A stretch of DNA of 64,000 nucleotides from Lycocorax pyrrhopterus obiensis (taxonomy: Eukaryota > Chordata > Aves > Passeriformes > Paradisaeidae), in assembly GCA_014706295.1 (NCBI GenBank), contig JACSVZ010000008.1, positions 4,032,848 to 4,096,847 on the forward strand. Reading direction: 5' to 3'. The notes beneath the pieces were generated by a model. It was given only the letters and a program-made list of their open reading frames with translations. It was not told the DNA's origin and searched no databases. This document shows, piece by piece, positions 13,373 to 25,895 of this stretch (position 1 is the first letter of the stretch; the number at the start of each line of letters is the position of its first letter). The position numbers and the translations under genes were made by a program.

Positions 13373-16300
13373 CTGCGGACAGGCTTGCCATCAACCCGGG
13401 AGCCCCCGCTGTCACAACAGCCGCTATTGCAGCTCCCTCTTCCTTTCACCCAGCCTGGTCTTCTCTCCCCATTCATCCTGCCTCCCAGCTGCCTATCCTC
13501 AGAAACAGGCTGGAAATGCAGTCCCAGCTCCGAAAAGCTGCTGCCATCTCCTGGAAAGAGGCTTTTTCCCTGGAGAGTGGCGACAGCGTTCTGGGACCGC
13601 CAGGACACGTGCCAGAGTCGACCTGCGGCCACCGGCACCTGCTGCCCCGCGGATGGCCTGATTCTCCCACATAATGTCACACCTCTCTCAGCCTGATGAC
13701 CGAGGGTGATGTCAGAGAACAAGATTACAGGCTTGTACCTCAGAGAGAACAGGTGGGGTCCGTGGGGACAAGGGCTGGGGCCACCCTTGGTGTCAGCACA
13801 GGCTTCAGGAACACACTCCTTCCAGTAACTTTTAACCAGCACAAGTAAGACTGAAGGCACAAGGACTTCCTTCTCCCCCTCCCAAGTGCAAAATCAGAGC
13901 TTTTGAGGAAAGGAAACAGTGCAAGATGATTCCCCCACACCAGGACCCCATCACTGTCAGAAGGCTGAGGGGGAAATCATTGTGCTCCCTGGGTCTTCTT
14001 TCCTCTGCAGCACCCCATGGGCTGTGCACAGCTGCCCAAAATACAACCTGCCACTTCCACAGCTCCACACAGAGATAACTGGCAGTCCCAGAAGCCTCTC
14101 TCTGGTACTGATATGCATTTTCATAAACACATCTGGCAAACAGTGCTGGGATAGCCTTTTTTTTTCCCCTAAAAAAAGAATCTAAGCCTGGTCTTCCTGA
14201 TGCTGCTAGACCGAGGAGTTCAAATTGCTTTCCCTGAAGAGCGGCACCTGCCAAGGCACAGCTGATGGCCCCACAGCAGGCTGCTTGTGCCCAGGAGCTC
14301 TGAGCTGGCCCGAGTGAGCGTCAGTGCAGTATTTATATCCTTTTATTATGCTTTAAACCACGGGGGAGAAACAGGTGCAGAGCTGTCTGTGAAAGAGTGG
14401 CCAGCAACTACCCCCCCCCCCCAAGCCTTGAGCTGTTATATACACCAGCACAGACACACAGATGAGGGAGGAAAGAGCTGGACATTTTAAATCCCTACTG
14501 CATGCCAAAGTCATGGATGAAATCAGTCCGGGAGGAGGACACACACCAACCCACAGTAAAGATCTGATGGATAGATCAAACACAATTAATCTGACAAGGA
14601 CGCCCTGCTTCAGCCCATGCAGTGGTTCAGAGGGGTCACAGTCAGCTGGAGATACCCTCAAGTGCCCAAGGGAATCTCTTCTGGGTTCTTCAGCAAATAA
14701 ATCACTGCTGCCCTTCCACTGCCACTTCAGAAGTGCAGTCTTAGGGGGACCTGCTCTCTCAAAGATGCCCAGAACAGGATGGAAAGTCTGTTTGTGGTGT
14801 ACATAGGGCTTGGGCTGTACCTCTTACCGTGTTTCTCAGCTGGCAGTCCTGGGGAGGGGGTTGCTGGGGTGAATATGTCATTCCTCTGCAGAGAGGTAGG
14901 GATGTCTCCTTCAGGGTAAAACAACTCTTCTGGACACAGACCAGATTTGAGATCCTCTGAAAGCTACCCATCTTCTTCCTTAGAAGGAGGTTGGTTGGCA
15001 CATTTCCTCGAGGAATCTCCAAGGAAATACCGTTTTACAAACCAGAGTGGAGCCACAGCATCCTCCAGGGAACCAGAACAGAAGCATGGCCCAGGATGGG
15101 TAGGTTATCGCCCTCACCCCAGGCAGGATGTCACCATCTAACCTGAAATAAGACCTTCCCAAGGCAAAATTAAGGGACAACTGGAGGACACCAGTAGCTT
15201 TTTAGCCTGAAGTCAGCTGGAACAAGAGTCAAGTGCCCTCACTGAGCAAATCAGCAGTGCCACAACTTGAGTTGTATCTGGGGACACCTCCCAGCCCTTT
15301 CCAGCCAAAAACACATTGAGAGGGAGAACCAAGTGATTCCTTCAGGTTGACAGCTGGCTGGCCAACACTCACCTTTCCTTAATATAGGTGAAGGGTGATA
15401 TTGGGATTAGCAATGTAATAGCCCAGTGCCTCGAGCCTGCCTGGCCTGGGGCAGTAGCAAGCTGGGCAGCAGAATTCAGTGGAAGCACATGGATTCAACT
15501 CGCCTGGTTTTCATGGGAAAGACACAGGAAGCTTTGGACTAATTGATCCAGCATTAATACTTCATTGCTAGAAATCAAATCTGAGTTTAGCTTTGAAACT
15601 CAGCTTTTATGGGTAGAGACATTATCCAGTGCTGCACCATACTGTATTACCCCAGAGCAGGATAAATCCAGGTGCCACTGTGACAACTACTATACTGAAA
15701 ATGAGCCCTTTTCCTTCCCTTTCTTCCCAAGCAGGGGAGGAGCAGGGGAGATCAATGTCAGAGTCCCCTGCAGCCAAGCACCTCATAAATTTCTCCTCTG
15801 GAAAGCAGGGCAGCCCCACTCTGCTCCCAGGGAAGAAAGCGGGTATTGTTCAGCCCGGGCCCAGGTACGCCACGGGGAGCGTCTGCGCCGAAACCCAAAC
15901 GCGTGTGCTGTGGGCCCGGCTGCTGCGACAGCCGGGGCTGACACAGGACTGCAGGTTTCCTCCCCGCCAGGCTCCAGAGAATTGCACTTCCGATTCTTGC
16001 ATCACACAAGAATAATGATGCACTTCGTAATGTATGAAATGGAAATACTAAGATCAAGTTCACCTCCACCACTCCCCTCCTGCACATGTGATGAGGGTAT
16101 CTCTTGCTGGACAAAGCTGGGGGGTTCCATTTCCCCCAGCACCATCCCCAGCAGGACAGAGCAAAGCTTTCATAGCCCACTTACCAGCATCCTTCTCCTA
16201 GACTTCAAGGCAAAGCTCAGGGCACCTTTCCATCCCAACAGCCTGGGTCTGCAGATCTATATAACATCTGGCTCAGCAAGGGGAGACCCCGGTCCTCTGT

Positions 16301-19300
16301 GTCACTGCCATGGGGAAAATGCTTCCTCTCCCTCCACACACCTCCCCTGGGAAACCAAAGGTCAGGGGAGCCAGAGGGAAATTTATGGGCTTCCCCTCCT
16401 AAAAGATTTCTCCAGATGGCTCTCCAATGGTGGATTTTTTTTCCAGGTGAAGGGAGAGAGGAGGAAGGAAGGAGCAGTGAGGAGATGGGTAAGAGCAAGA
16501 CCACAGGTCACACTTTTCTTCTCACAGCAAGCACATCGGGCAGAAGGACCAGCAAGCAGGCAGGCTGCTATTCCCTCTCAAGCCGTGATGGCAGCATACG
16601 TCAGGCTCAAGAGTGTGCACAAAGCCAGCCCAGGCTCTGCACTCTCAGCTCATACTAGACCAACAGCAGAAATCCCCATGACAGCAGCTAGCAGCTAGAC
16701 TTGCCCCCTGGAAAAGCTCCTTGTGCATACAGCAATATTTTGGTGATTTGAAGCAATAGCCCACACTGGGAATAAGCAGTGTTTGAGTTGCAGAGAGGCA
16801 CTGCACTGTGCAACACTCTGCCTCTATTTCAGCCAGACCTGCAAGCACCAGCCCCCCCCCAAACCCCTTGGGCAGCAGGCCCAGGGGTGACATTATTTCA
16901 CTGCCCCTGCTCTTCATACCCGTCACCTGCGGGCAGCCGGCACAGCAGGGCTGCAAGCATCATCCAGCCTCCCCGGATTGCCTGTCAGGAAGAGGAAATG
17001 CCACGCATTTTCCAGCTGCTTGTACCTGTGCCAAGTTTAAGTGCCACCCCTAAAAATACCCACGGGAAGGAGAGATGTCACCGGCCGCTCACCCACTGCA
17101 GCCACACGGGTATTTTCAAATGAGGCAGCAACACGAAGCAGCTGAACGAGACCCAGCCTGGGCTTTTGCTCCTCCCCACACGGGTCAGACGGTGACAGCC
17201 CAGCATCACCCGCCACAAGGCAGCAGCAGAGCCGCGGTAACACATTCAAGCTGGCAGGAGTCAACATCCTAGAAGCTGCTCTCGGCATCCATGGGGCACC
17301 CCAGGGACTTTGACCTGTGCTTCTAATGAAATTAAGCTCCTGCAATGCTCCCGTCTGACCAGTGGCCAGCTCTACATTGCTTTAGCCCAAAAAGACCCCA
17401 GGCACCTTGCTGGCTTCCCCAAAAGCCACAGCCTCCACTCCTCAGTAGAGATGGGGCAGTGGCACCCACACAGAGCAAAGCTGCTCTGTTTGCATCAACA
17501 TCCAGCCACAAAAAGCATTCCTCAGCCCCAGACAAGTGCACCCAGTAGACCACAGCCTGGCTGGAGCAGCTCTCCTGATTTTTATTTTTTTTTAACTGAA
17601 CAGTGCCTTATTTCCAGTTCTGACTTATTCTGCATAAATCAAGATGAAACCACGCAACTCACTAAGAGTTACCTTCTTGCTTTCAGCTGCTTTCCTGCCC
17701 CTGACAGGAAGAGATGATTGGGACAATTCAGGGAGGCATTAGACACCCCAATGCCCCACAGCCCTGGGGGGCACGTGGAAGGGCTGAGCTGGGTGTCATC
17801 TCCCTGCAGCCTGAGCCATTCCTCTGGGAGATTTGCACCTCTCAAAAACTGGCACAATCCAGGGCTATCGCATTGCCGGCACTGGGCAGGGAGAGCTCAG
17901 CAGCGTCTCTTGCCTCCCCTCCAAAACAGATCCCTGCAGCTGGAGGTACCCACATAATTGTCCCTGACATCGCTCTAAAATGAGGGGGAGCTTTGCCATT
18001 TGCTGTTAAAGCAGTGCCACCCTCTCACCCTGGCTCCTCAAAGATCAAGGTGCAATCCTTCAAGAGCACCCACACACAGCAAGATGGATGAAACACCTTG
18101 GGAGCACCCAGGGGCAAGAAAGGCAACATCTGCAAAGGCAGCAGAGCCCACCTCTGCCTGCACCCAGGTTATAGAATAGGCAAAACTTTCCTGCCCAATT
18201 AATGTAGAGAATTTAAGGGTTTAAACTTATAGAGCTGAAATGTCAGGCTGGCTAAGCAGGACTCCACAGTGCTTATTTAGAGCAAAACAATGTACTTTTT
18301 TCTATGCAATGCACTCCTGTCCCTTCTTTGAAGACACCTCAAGCCTTGCTCGAATGTCTGGACTCATCAGGCCCACCTGATGCCTGTGAGCATCCCAGGA
18401 CAAAAGGCTTCTGTGAGGATGAAGCGGGTGTCCAGGGGTGGGAGTGCAGAGGCCACCAGGGGCACATGTGCAGCTGCCCCAGATCCAAAGGGATGCACCA
18501 GCACGATGGGGAAAATTGATGATGATGAGGCAAGTCCATCAGGCTGCGTGCTGGCCCCGCAGATTGATGGCCTCTGCAACGAGCCACACATAATGGCCAA
18601 GTTCAGGCCGCAGTGGCCGGGAGCTGAAAGGCAACAGCCATAAATAAGCTGGGAAAAAGAGGGAAGACAGAAAGCTGGCAGGGATAAATAAATACTCATG
18701 CTGCAGCAGGGCTGGGGGTAGGCATGGGAAGAAGGGCTGCAGCACCAGAATGGGATGCAGCCCACACTGGGATGGAGATGCTGCCACAGAAATGGCTGTT
18801 TTGGAGTGAGATCTCCCCATTCAATAACACTGAGTTGTTTCCTCCCCAAACCATCTTTTCACTCAAAACCACAGCCAGCTGCTAAGTGTGGGGGAGAGAG
18901 TGCCACATGTCCTCCCCCCAAAATATGGTGCAGGGGGACAAAAGTAACCAAAGGGGCTTGAGACAAGGGAATTTAGGGTTATAATCCCACTATTACCAAA
19001 GCTCCAGCTCACTCTGAGGCTTCCAAGACCTTGGCATCTCAGCACGTTTCTCCCTGACTGACCTGGCCAGCTGGGCTTTCCTCATCACCTTCCTCAGCCG
19101 ACAGTACCAACCTCAGACTGTTTCCCCTTTCAGTTATTGCCCAACAATGAATAGGGGAGATGGGGGGAGCAGAGGGAATGGAGATGGAGTTTTCTCTCAT
19201 TGTCCCCCATCTGCTTCATTCAGGACAGTTACTCTTCTCCAGCGTAAATAAGCCCTTTGCATTTTGTTGTGGTCTTTTCTCTCTTTCGCTCGTCTCCGCC

Positions 19301-20422
19301 GTTTTGTCAGGAAAAACCTTGCCCAAAGAGCCGCTGTGATTTACTGCTGCGTTAACAAATGTCAGAGCTCGGGAGCCTTGTAGGAACCGCTCGCTGGCAG
19401 CCTGCCTGGACAAACATACTAAAAGTCAACCCTGGCGTGGATACTTGAGGAATTAGTGTCCATACAAAGATGCATTAAATACAGGGAGAAAGATGGGGGA
19501 TTTTTTACAACGGAGGCTTGAAAGCTTCCTCTGGGCTGTTTAACATATGGTGCTTCTTCCCTGCACCTGCCCCTCACTAGAGCAGCTCCTGGATTCCTGT
19601 CCTTGTCACTGGACCCAAATGCCACTCGAGTTACCATTCCCAGTGGGTGCTGTGGGTCTGGCAGGGGCTGAGCCACCTGCGAGATGGGGGTTTGCACATC
19701 CATGTGTTAACAGGTAATTTTGCCCCAACCCTCTTAACCAGATGGGCTTTGCTGATAGCAGACATATCATAGAGCCCTGCTCAGCCAGGCAAAGTTCCCC
19801 ACTTGCTAACAATTTTTTTTTTTTTAATTCAATACATAGAGAGAATTTTTTTTTTAAATCCATAAATCAAACATTTTGCTCATGAAATCCTTACATCCAG
19901 CTCAGCCATAGGGAAACACAGACCCGGGGTACAGGCAGGGAGAACCATCAGGAAAACAGAGACACAGTGGCAAAAATAACAGTGTTTAAAAACTTGCAGC
20001 ATTTCCTCAGTGGCTGCCAGGAGCTCCTCAGCCCTGCCTGTGTTTGGCTGGACCCTTGTTGCCTTCAGCCCAGGCCAGTCATGCATCCCACACAACCCCA
20101 CCACTCTGTTATTGTCATTTGCTCAAATCCCAGGTGCTGCATTAGAGAGGAATATCTTGCGTGTGCGTTGTCTGTATGTTTTACAAGTTAATTCCTCCTC
20201 TACCACCTTCTGCTCAACAGATTTGTCCAGCATCACTGTAGAAAGCAGCCCTGTGCCAGGAGAGACACACTCAGCCTTTCAAAGCATGGCCAGGCAATGT
20301 TCCATGGCTGATGCCAAATTTCCAAAAAAACGAAAACAGAATATAGAAAAATATCATGTCCTAAAATTTAAAAATGAAGTAAAATAAATACCCCCTGGGG
20401 CTCTCAACTGCACAAAACATTT
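13373..20422. other. Intergenic DNA, no gene recognised
   Basis: The plus strand here is C- and A-rich, which lowers stop-codon frequency and yields several long open frames. The longest, 15565-16698, is discussed as a finding. None resembles a known family. Homopolymer runs include 12 C at 14411-14422 and 9 C near 16852-16860. The stretch 19210-19420 looks like a candidate conserved non-coding element. Confidence 0.5.
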
Positions 20423-20494
20423 TTCCCAAGCAAATCCATTCCCATAAATGCACTGTCTGGGCAGTGCATGTATGGGAATGGACTTGCTTGGGAA
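20423..20494. repeat. Near-perfect inverted repeat forming a 72-nt hairpin
   Basis: The left arm 20423-20455 and right arm 20462-20494 are reverse complements at 31 of 33 positions. They are separated by a 6-nt loop, TCTGGG. The two unpaired positions (12th and 25th from the base) are A opposite C and A opposite G on the plus-strand transcript. The complementarity stops sharply at both outer ends. The dimensions fit a microRNA precursor, but such pairing is also what a recent fold-back (template-switch) duplication or a tiny palindromic element would give. I do not recognise either arm as a known microRNA, and no surrounding gene or transcript is visible. Confidence 0.9.
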
Positions 20495-23400
20495 GCAGAG
20501 GTGGATTAGGAGGGCTCTGGAAAGGCAGTTACAAGAACCAATGTGCTGTAAATCTCCTGCATTAAGTGGGATATCATAACCCATGGTAATTTGGCAAGTT
20601 AGGAATCATCGTGTTGACCCAGCTGACATGATGTTACCTTAGTTTACCTCTATGTTCTGCCTCCAAAGCAGAACTCCTCACCCATCAGGCAAGACCCACA
20701 GGAGCACGCTGGAAATGGAAGGAGAAGCTGGAAATCTCTCCTGGGTATTTATGCAGATGGCAGGGAATGGATAAAAGAACCACTTTCCCCCACCACACTA
20801 CATCCTCCCTGAGCCAGACCAGCAGAGGCAAAGCCATTCTCCTGCAAGCGTGGACCTTGTGTCCTCACCACAAAGGTTTGCCTGCACAGTCACAGCTGGG
20901 AGTGGGAAGAGGAAGATCCAGCCAGACAGTCCCACCTGCTCACACCCCCACACCACTAGCTTCACGCAGGGCACAGCTCACCTTTCCCAAAAACACATTT
21001 GCTGGATGAAATCCTCTCCTTCCTCACACCACGATGTCTTTTCCCCACCCAGCCTCTTCCTACCAAAAAGCTGTTCCTCCATCAGGTGTGCGCCAACAAT
21101 CCAGGAAGGGGCTTTAATCTCCAAAACATCCAGGATGTAGGCCAGAGAGCCCTTCAGCATAGCAGCTGGCCTACCTGCATGGAACAGGAGCTCAGCTCTC
21201 TCCCCAAACTTACACCCTTCTACACCAAGCTGGAGGAAGGGAAAGCACAATATGCCCAGGTTGGGCTTAAATAGAGCCAGACCATGGGTGTGGAGAGGCC
21301 CCTGGTGAGGCTGCTCAGGGTCATTAATGCCGATTAGTGCCCTCAAGACTTGACACAGCTAATAACTATCCCAGGAGTCCTGTCCCTGCTGGGGTTCATC
21401 TTTAGGGGCCTCACAGAGCTGTCTACCCCTAAGCTGTGCCTAGCCAGCCCCTCTGGGCTGTTGGATCCAGTGCAGCATTAGTACACACAGACTTTCCTTT
21501 CCCATCCGCAAAGCTCAGTCCGAAGTCACCCTTGTTCTGCAGAGCATTCACTGGCTGAGACTGCTGTGGTCTGTAGAGCAAGGACTCAGGGCAAAAAGCC
21601 TCTTTATTTGCCCTGCCAGGCTGATAAAGCTCAGCTCGGGCATGAGCCGAGCCCTGAAGCACAGGGAAAGCTCTTCCCACCGCAGGAAGCCCTGGCACCT
21701 CTGCGGGGCCATCGGCTCTTCCCCCGGCCGCCGCCAACCCAGGTGCCAGCCAGGTCCGGCACATCCCAGCATCACCGAAGCCACCTCTCCAGCCAGTGCA
21801 GGCTGTGGCACCTCTGACAAAGCCCAGCCTGTTCCTCGCCTTTCCACCGGTTCTGCGTATATCACCAGGCTGCCCCTCGGCTTTTCCACGGGACACAGCT
21901 CCGCGATGAATGGGTCCCTGTTCCGCCCTCGCTGTGGGACAAGCGGGAAGGTTTCAGCCTCAGCAGCACTTTGTAACTCAGGATTTTATTAGCCCCCAGC
22001 CTCTCCGATTCCGAGAAGCTCTAAAAAGAGACTTTGATTTCCATGGTCTGTTTTTTCATTGGGAGTTAAAATACCTTTCATCATCATGCGCAGCAGAGCA
22101 GAGTTACAGAAAAGGGGAGGGGAGGGAAATTAGAGTAATTGGGGGAAATTACTGGAACCAACAAGGCCTCTCCAGACGCATCCCTGCCACCGGAAAGGAG
22201 CTTCCATTCCATCTCACTGTGCCAGGAAGAGCTCTGACTCTCTAATAAGCATTTCTCAGCCTTTGAAGGACACAGAGAAGCGCCTCTGCACAGACTCAAG
22301 GCAGAGGTGTGGTGGGGAGCACTCAGCAGAGGCCTGGGGGTGCCTGCCATGGGCTGCTCGCTCCCAAAACCCAGCTTGCCAGCTTGCTGGAGCCTTTACA
22401 AGCCCCCAGACTCACACAGAGCAGGAGCACGGCCATTTAGTCCAGGTGAAAAAAGTTTTTCAGCTGAAAAGCAAGAAAAAAACCTTAGGAATGCTGACTG
22501 GAGTTAATAAAGTCACGAAAGCCATATAAAGAGTAATAAGTGTTGAGAAAGGGCTCTTTAACTTCTATTTTGATACAAATATTAAACCAAAAGTACGTTG
22601 CTGTGATTTAGTGGTTGAAGTACACCCATCAGGTTCTTCTGACACAGGTCATGCAGTTTGGCTCTGGAGAGATGAGCCCCATGGCCAAGGATTTTTCTTG
22701 AAACTGAATTCTTTAAAAATCTTGTAGGTATATATAAAGATATAAAAAGAACTGGGAAAACAATCTGGCTTCTAGGAATATGAAAATGCTGGGCCAGTCC
22801 ATGCCTGGCTGATACCCTTCCAAGGTGTCCTACAGGGCAGAGGTGTCTTGGAGGAGCACAGGGTTCCGAGGCTGAAAGCAGGGCTTTACTCCAAAATGCC
22901 CTACAGCAAAAACGCAGCTCCCCAGCCCCGCTTCTGCCAAACTCTGTTTCCACTGGTGAGATTATCCTGGGAGGGGTTACACCAACAGTAATCAAGAAGC
23001 CACAGGGTTCCCCCGTCTGTGTTTTATGGGGCTGACCTTGCCGGGGTGAAAAGTACAGGTGGAGCAGTGGGAAAGGCAGCACAGCCCCTTCCCCTCCCAG
23101 CTGCTTGGATTTTTAATTTGCTTTCTGCAAATCCCCGCTTCTGCAGCAAAGCCATTGCTGTGGCCTTACCAGGGCCGGCAGTGTGGATGTGACAGCGGGA
23201 GATGGGATGGAGAAGAGCAGAGAGCAGGAGCAGTGCCAGTGGCAGAGGGGACAGACACACTGCCTTCCCACGGGAATCCCCACGCCAAAGCCAGGCATGG
23301 GGGAATGAGAGGTGGCAAGTATTGTCAGGGCACAAACTCAGGCCACAGGAGCCAAAATCGGCCAGTGCTACAAGAAATGTTTCTCCACACACCATTAGCA

Positions 23401-24714
23401 GATCTTATTTCTGCCTGGGCCGGCCTGCTTGGGAATAGTGCAAATGCAAAAGTTGAGCAGTTTGATGAAATAATAAATAACTGACAAATAAGTAGATGAA
23501 GAAATATGTGGGGAGCTGCAAACCATCTCAGCCACTCCAGCAATAAGTCTGGACAGGACAGCCATAGCCGTGCCATGGCACGGACCTTCAGACCGGGAAA
23601 TGGTCTAAATCAGGCTTCTTCCCTGCAGTATCCTGGGCTGCTTCCGGATATATTGTTATTTTTCTTCACCCTCTCGATGTATTGTCCTGCAACATATTCA
23701 GGGGCTCCCAGTGTGTGCCAAGAAGCCTCTGGCTGTGACGCACCAGCCTGTTTTAGGCAGCCAGCAGCCGCTCCTTCCTGCGGGAGCTGGGAAGCCAGGG
23801 CTCCCCAGGGTTCCCCCACCCTCTGGTCCGGGGAACCTGATGCATTCATTTTTAACACCATCAAGGGCTGTGAAAAATGGCAATTTGAGGGAACGAGGAC
23901 TATGAGCAGCATCTCTGTGGCCCTGTGAACTGTCTGGAGCTGTCCGAAAAGCAGACCCCATTGCGCTGCTCCAAAATGTAAGCCATCCCCTGAGTTTTCC
24001 TGGATTTGGTCAAATAAAGATAGGGAAGGAAAAAAAAATAAAAACAAGCCACACCTTTCCTCAGCCTGGTTCCCAGGCAATAAAAATATCTTGGAGCAGA
24101 AGCCCTGGCTTCACAGCTTGGCCTGTGACGCAATTGTGCTGTGAGCCAAGGCAGCGGGGAGCTCACCTACATTGCTTGGCTTTGCTTTTCCATAGGGTGG
24201 ATTTTGAGGATCCCAGTTCCCAGGCAGCATTGGCAGAAGTCATTTGAGTAAGGAAATTAATGGTCTTCCCTTCCTAATGCTCCCACGGACCCCTTCTCCT
24301 CCTCCTCCTCCCTGTCCATTGCCTGCTTGGAGCACTGGTGAACCCCTGCAAAATCCCAAAGCTCTCTTGGGGACCATACACCCAGGGGCACATTTTTCCA
24401 AGTGTCTCTCCAAATATATATGTGTCAGCAGCAGAGAGGGGAGGAGAGCAAGAAAAAAAAGCATTTTGTGAGTGTCTGTCTGTTTGCAGATCATTAATTC
24501 TCCCTGGGGAGCCCCAGAGCTCTTTCATCTGCTTTTTGCTAAGTTTAGGTCACAGAGGTTTTTGGGTGCATGTGTGGTTCAGGGAAAGGCAAAGGCGCTT
24601 TGGGCTTCAGCAGATCACTGAGGAAGAATTTGGGCAGGCAACAGGAAAGCTCTTTCCTCGGCTGGGAGGCATCCAGTCAGGACAGAAACAATCCTGGCTG
24701 CTGGAGGCTTTTAC

Positions 24715-24890
24715 AAAAGTAAGAATAGATGTTTACTCGCAGGAAAGCGAGGAACGGAAAATGTTATCAACACCATTGTTTGCCACAAATAATTTCACCT
24801 TCTCTAGTCATATGGTGCATTCAAAAAAAGCCCTGCTCTTTCTTATTTAACATCTCATACCGGGGGCAATTACGTAGCCCTTACGTAGCT
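24715..24890. promoter_or_regulatory. Candidate non-coding regulatory element
   Basis: Within 175 bp there is a FOX-type site (TGTTTAC, 24730-24736), a SOX-type CATTGTT, a CATATG E-box (24809-24814) and an exact direct repeat of TTACGTAG (24870-24877 and 24881-24888). It carries no reading frame of note. It lies about 8 kb downstream of NEUROG3. The call rests on motif density only. Confidence 0.3.
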
Positions 24891-25774
24891 GGGCTCACCC
24901 TGGCTGGCCCCGAGGGCTCAGCTCAAGCCCACCCCACAGCAGAGCTCATTTCCCATCACCTCTACATCACTTTCTTGCTCCCCAGCGCCTGGTGGCCAAG
25001 ACGACCTGACCTGAGATCCGGTTTTATGGCGAGCTGCCCCTCTGCGGCTGCATCTAGGGGGCTGACAGCTCTGTAATTGCCTTTTATGAAACACCCTTCC
25101 ACAACCCGGAGTGCAAGAAACTTCTCAGTGCTCAGCTAAGAAACCGTCTCTAACACATGCTGGCTGCAGCATCGTTTGCCTGGTGTCCTTTCCCCTGACT
25201 GCAGTGGGGTTTGGGTGTTCATGAGCGAGCTTAGGCAATGTCAGAGCAGCGGGGAACCAAAAACCTCCCCAAAATACTGCTCTTCTGGCAGAAACTGTGG
25301 CCTGTCTTTCTCTGAGGCCTCCCTGGCATGTTGCTCCTGGGGAAGGGTCCTTCCCGGTCTGAACCACAGCTCCCTGCTTTTCCATAGGGACCTTGTGGAG
25401 GGCTCCTTCCTCTCCTGCCATGACCTCCCCCATCCCCTCGCAGCCCCCTACAACCGATGGCTCGCTGAAAAAGGCAGCGTGCCCAAAGCCCGTGTCCGGC
25501 CAAGGCCAAGGGCGCAGGATCCCAGCACCACCTCCTGGTAAGGCACCGCCATGCACGGCCCGCAAATCCCCCAGCAAGCCTGGGGACCACCTGGAGAGAT
25601 AACCCGGGGCTGCGCAGACCTCAGTCTTCCGCGTGTCTGGCCAAGCATGGGCATCTTCCCCTTTCCCTGGCACCATGGCCGGCCCCCGGGTGGCTGCGGG
25701 CGCAGGACCGCCGGTTGCATCCCCCGGTGAGCGGCAGCTGCCTGCTGCGGGGTGAATAGAGGCGCGGCTCGCCC

Positions 25775-25895
25775 GAGAGGGGACCGAATTTAATTTGAGA
25801 TGAATGGGCACCTCCCTGCAGCCCGTGACATTTTCATTGCGGGCTAACAAGGGGAGAAAAATCCAATTAGGTGACAAAGAGGGTCCCTAATCGGC
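25775..25895. promoter_or_regulatory. Candidate non-coding regulatory element
   Basis: After a GC-rich stretch the sequence changes to A/T-rich homeodomain-type motifs (TTTAATTTGAG and CCAATTAGG) around TTTTCATTGCGGGC. This texture is typical of conserved non-coding elements near developmental genes. Conservation itself cannot be tested here. Confidence 0.25.

Noticed and set aside
22457..22470. 14-bp palindrome TTTTCAGCTGAAAA
   Set aside because: A short palindrome with an E-box core and A/T ends is expected by chance in 64 kb, and nothing around it suggests a role.
25125..25877. 250-codon minus-strand open frame
   Set aside because: No recognisable domain or splice context, and competing frames exist on the other strand. 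Treated as chance.
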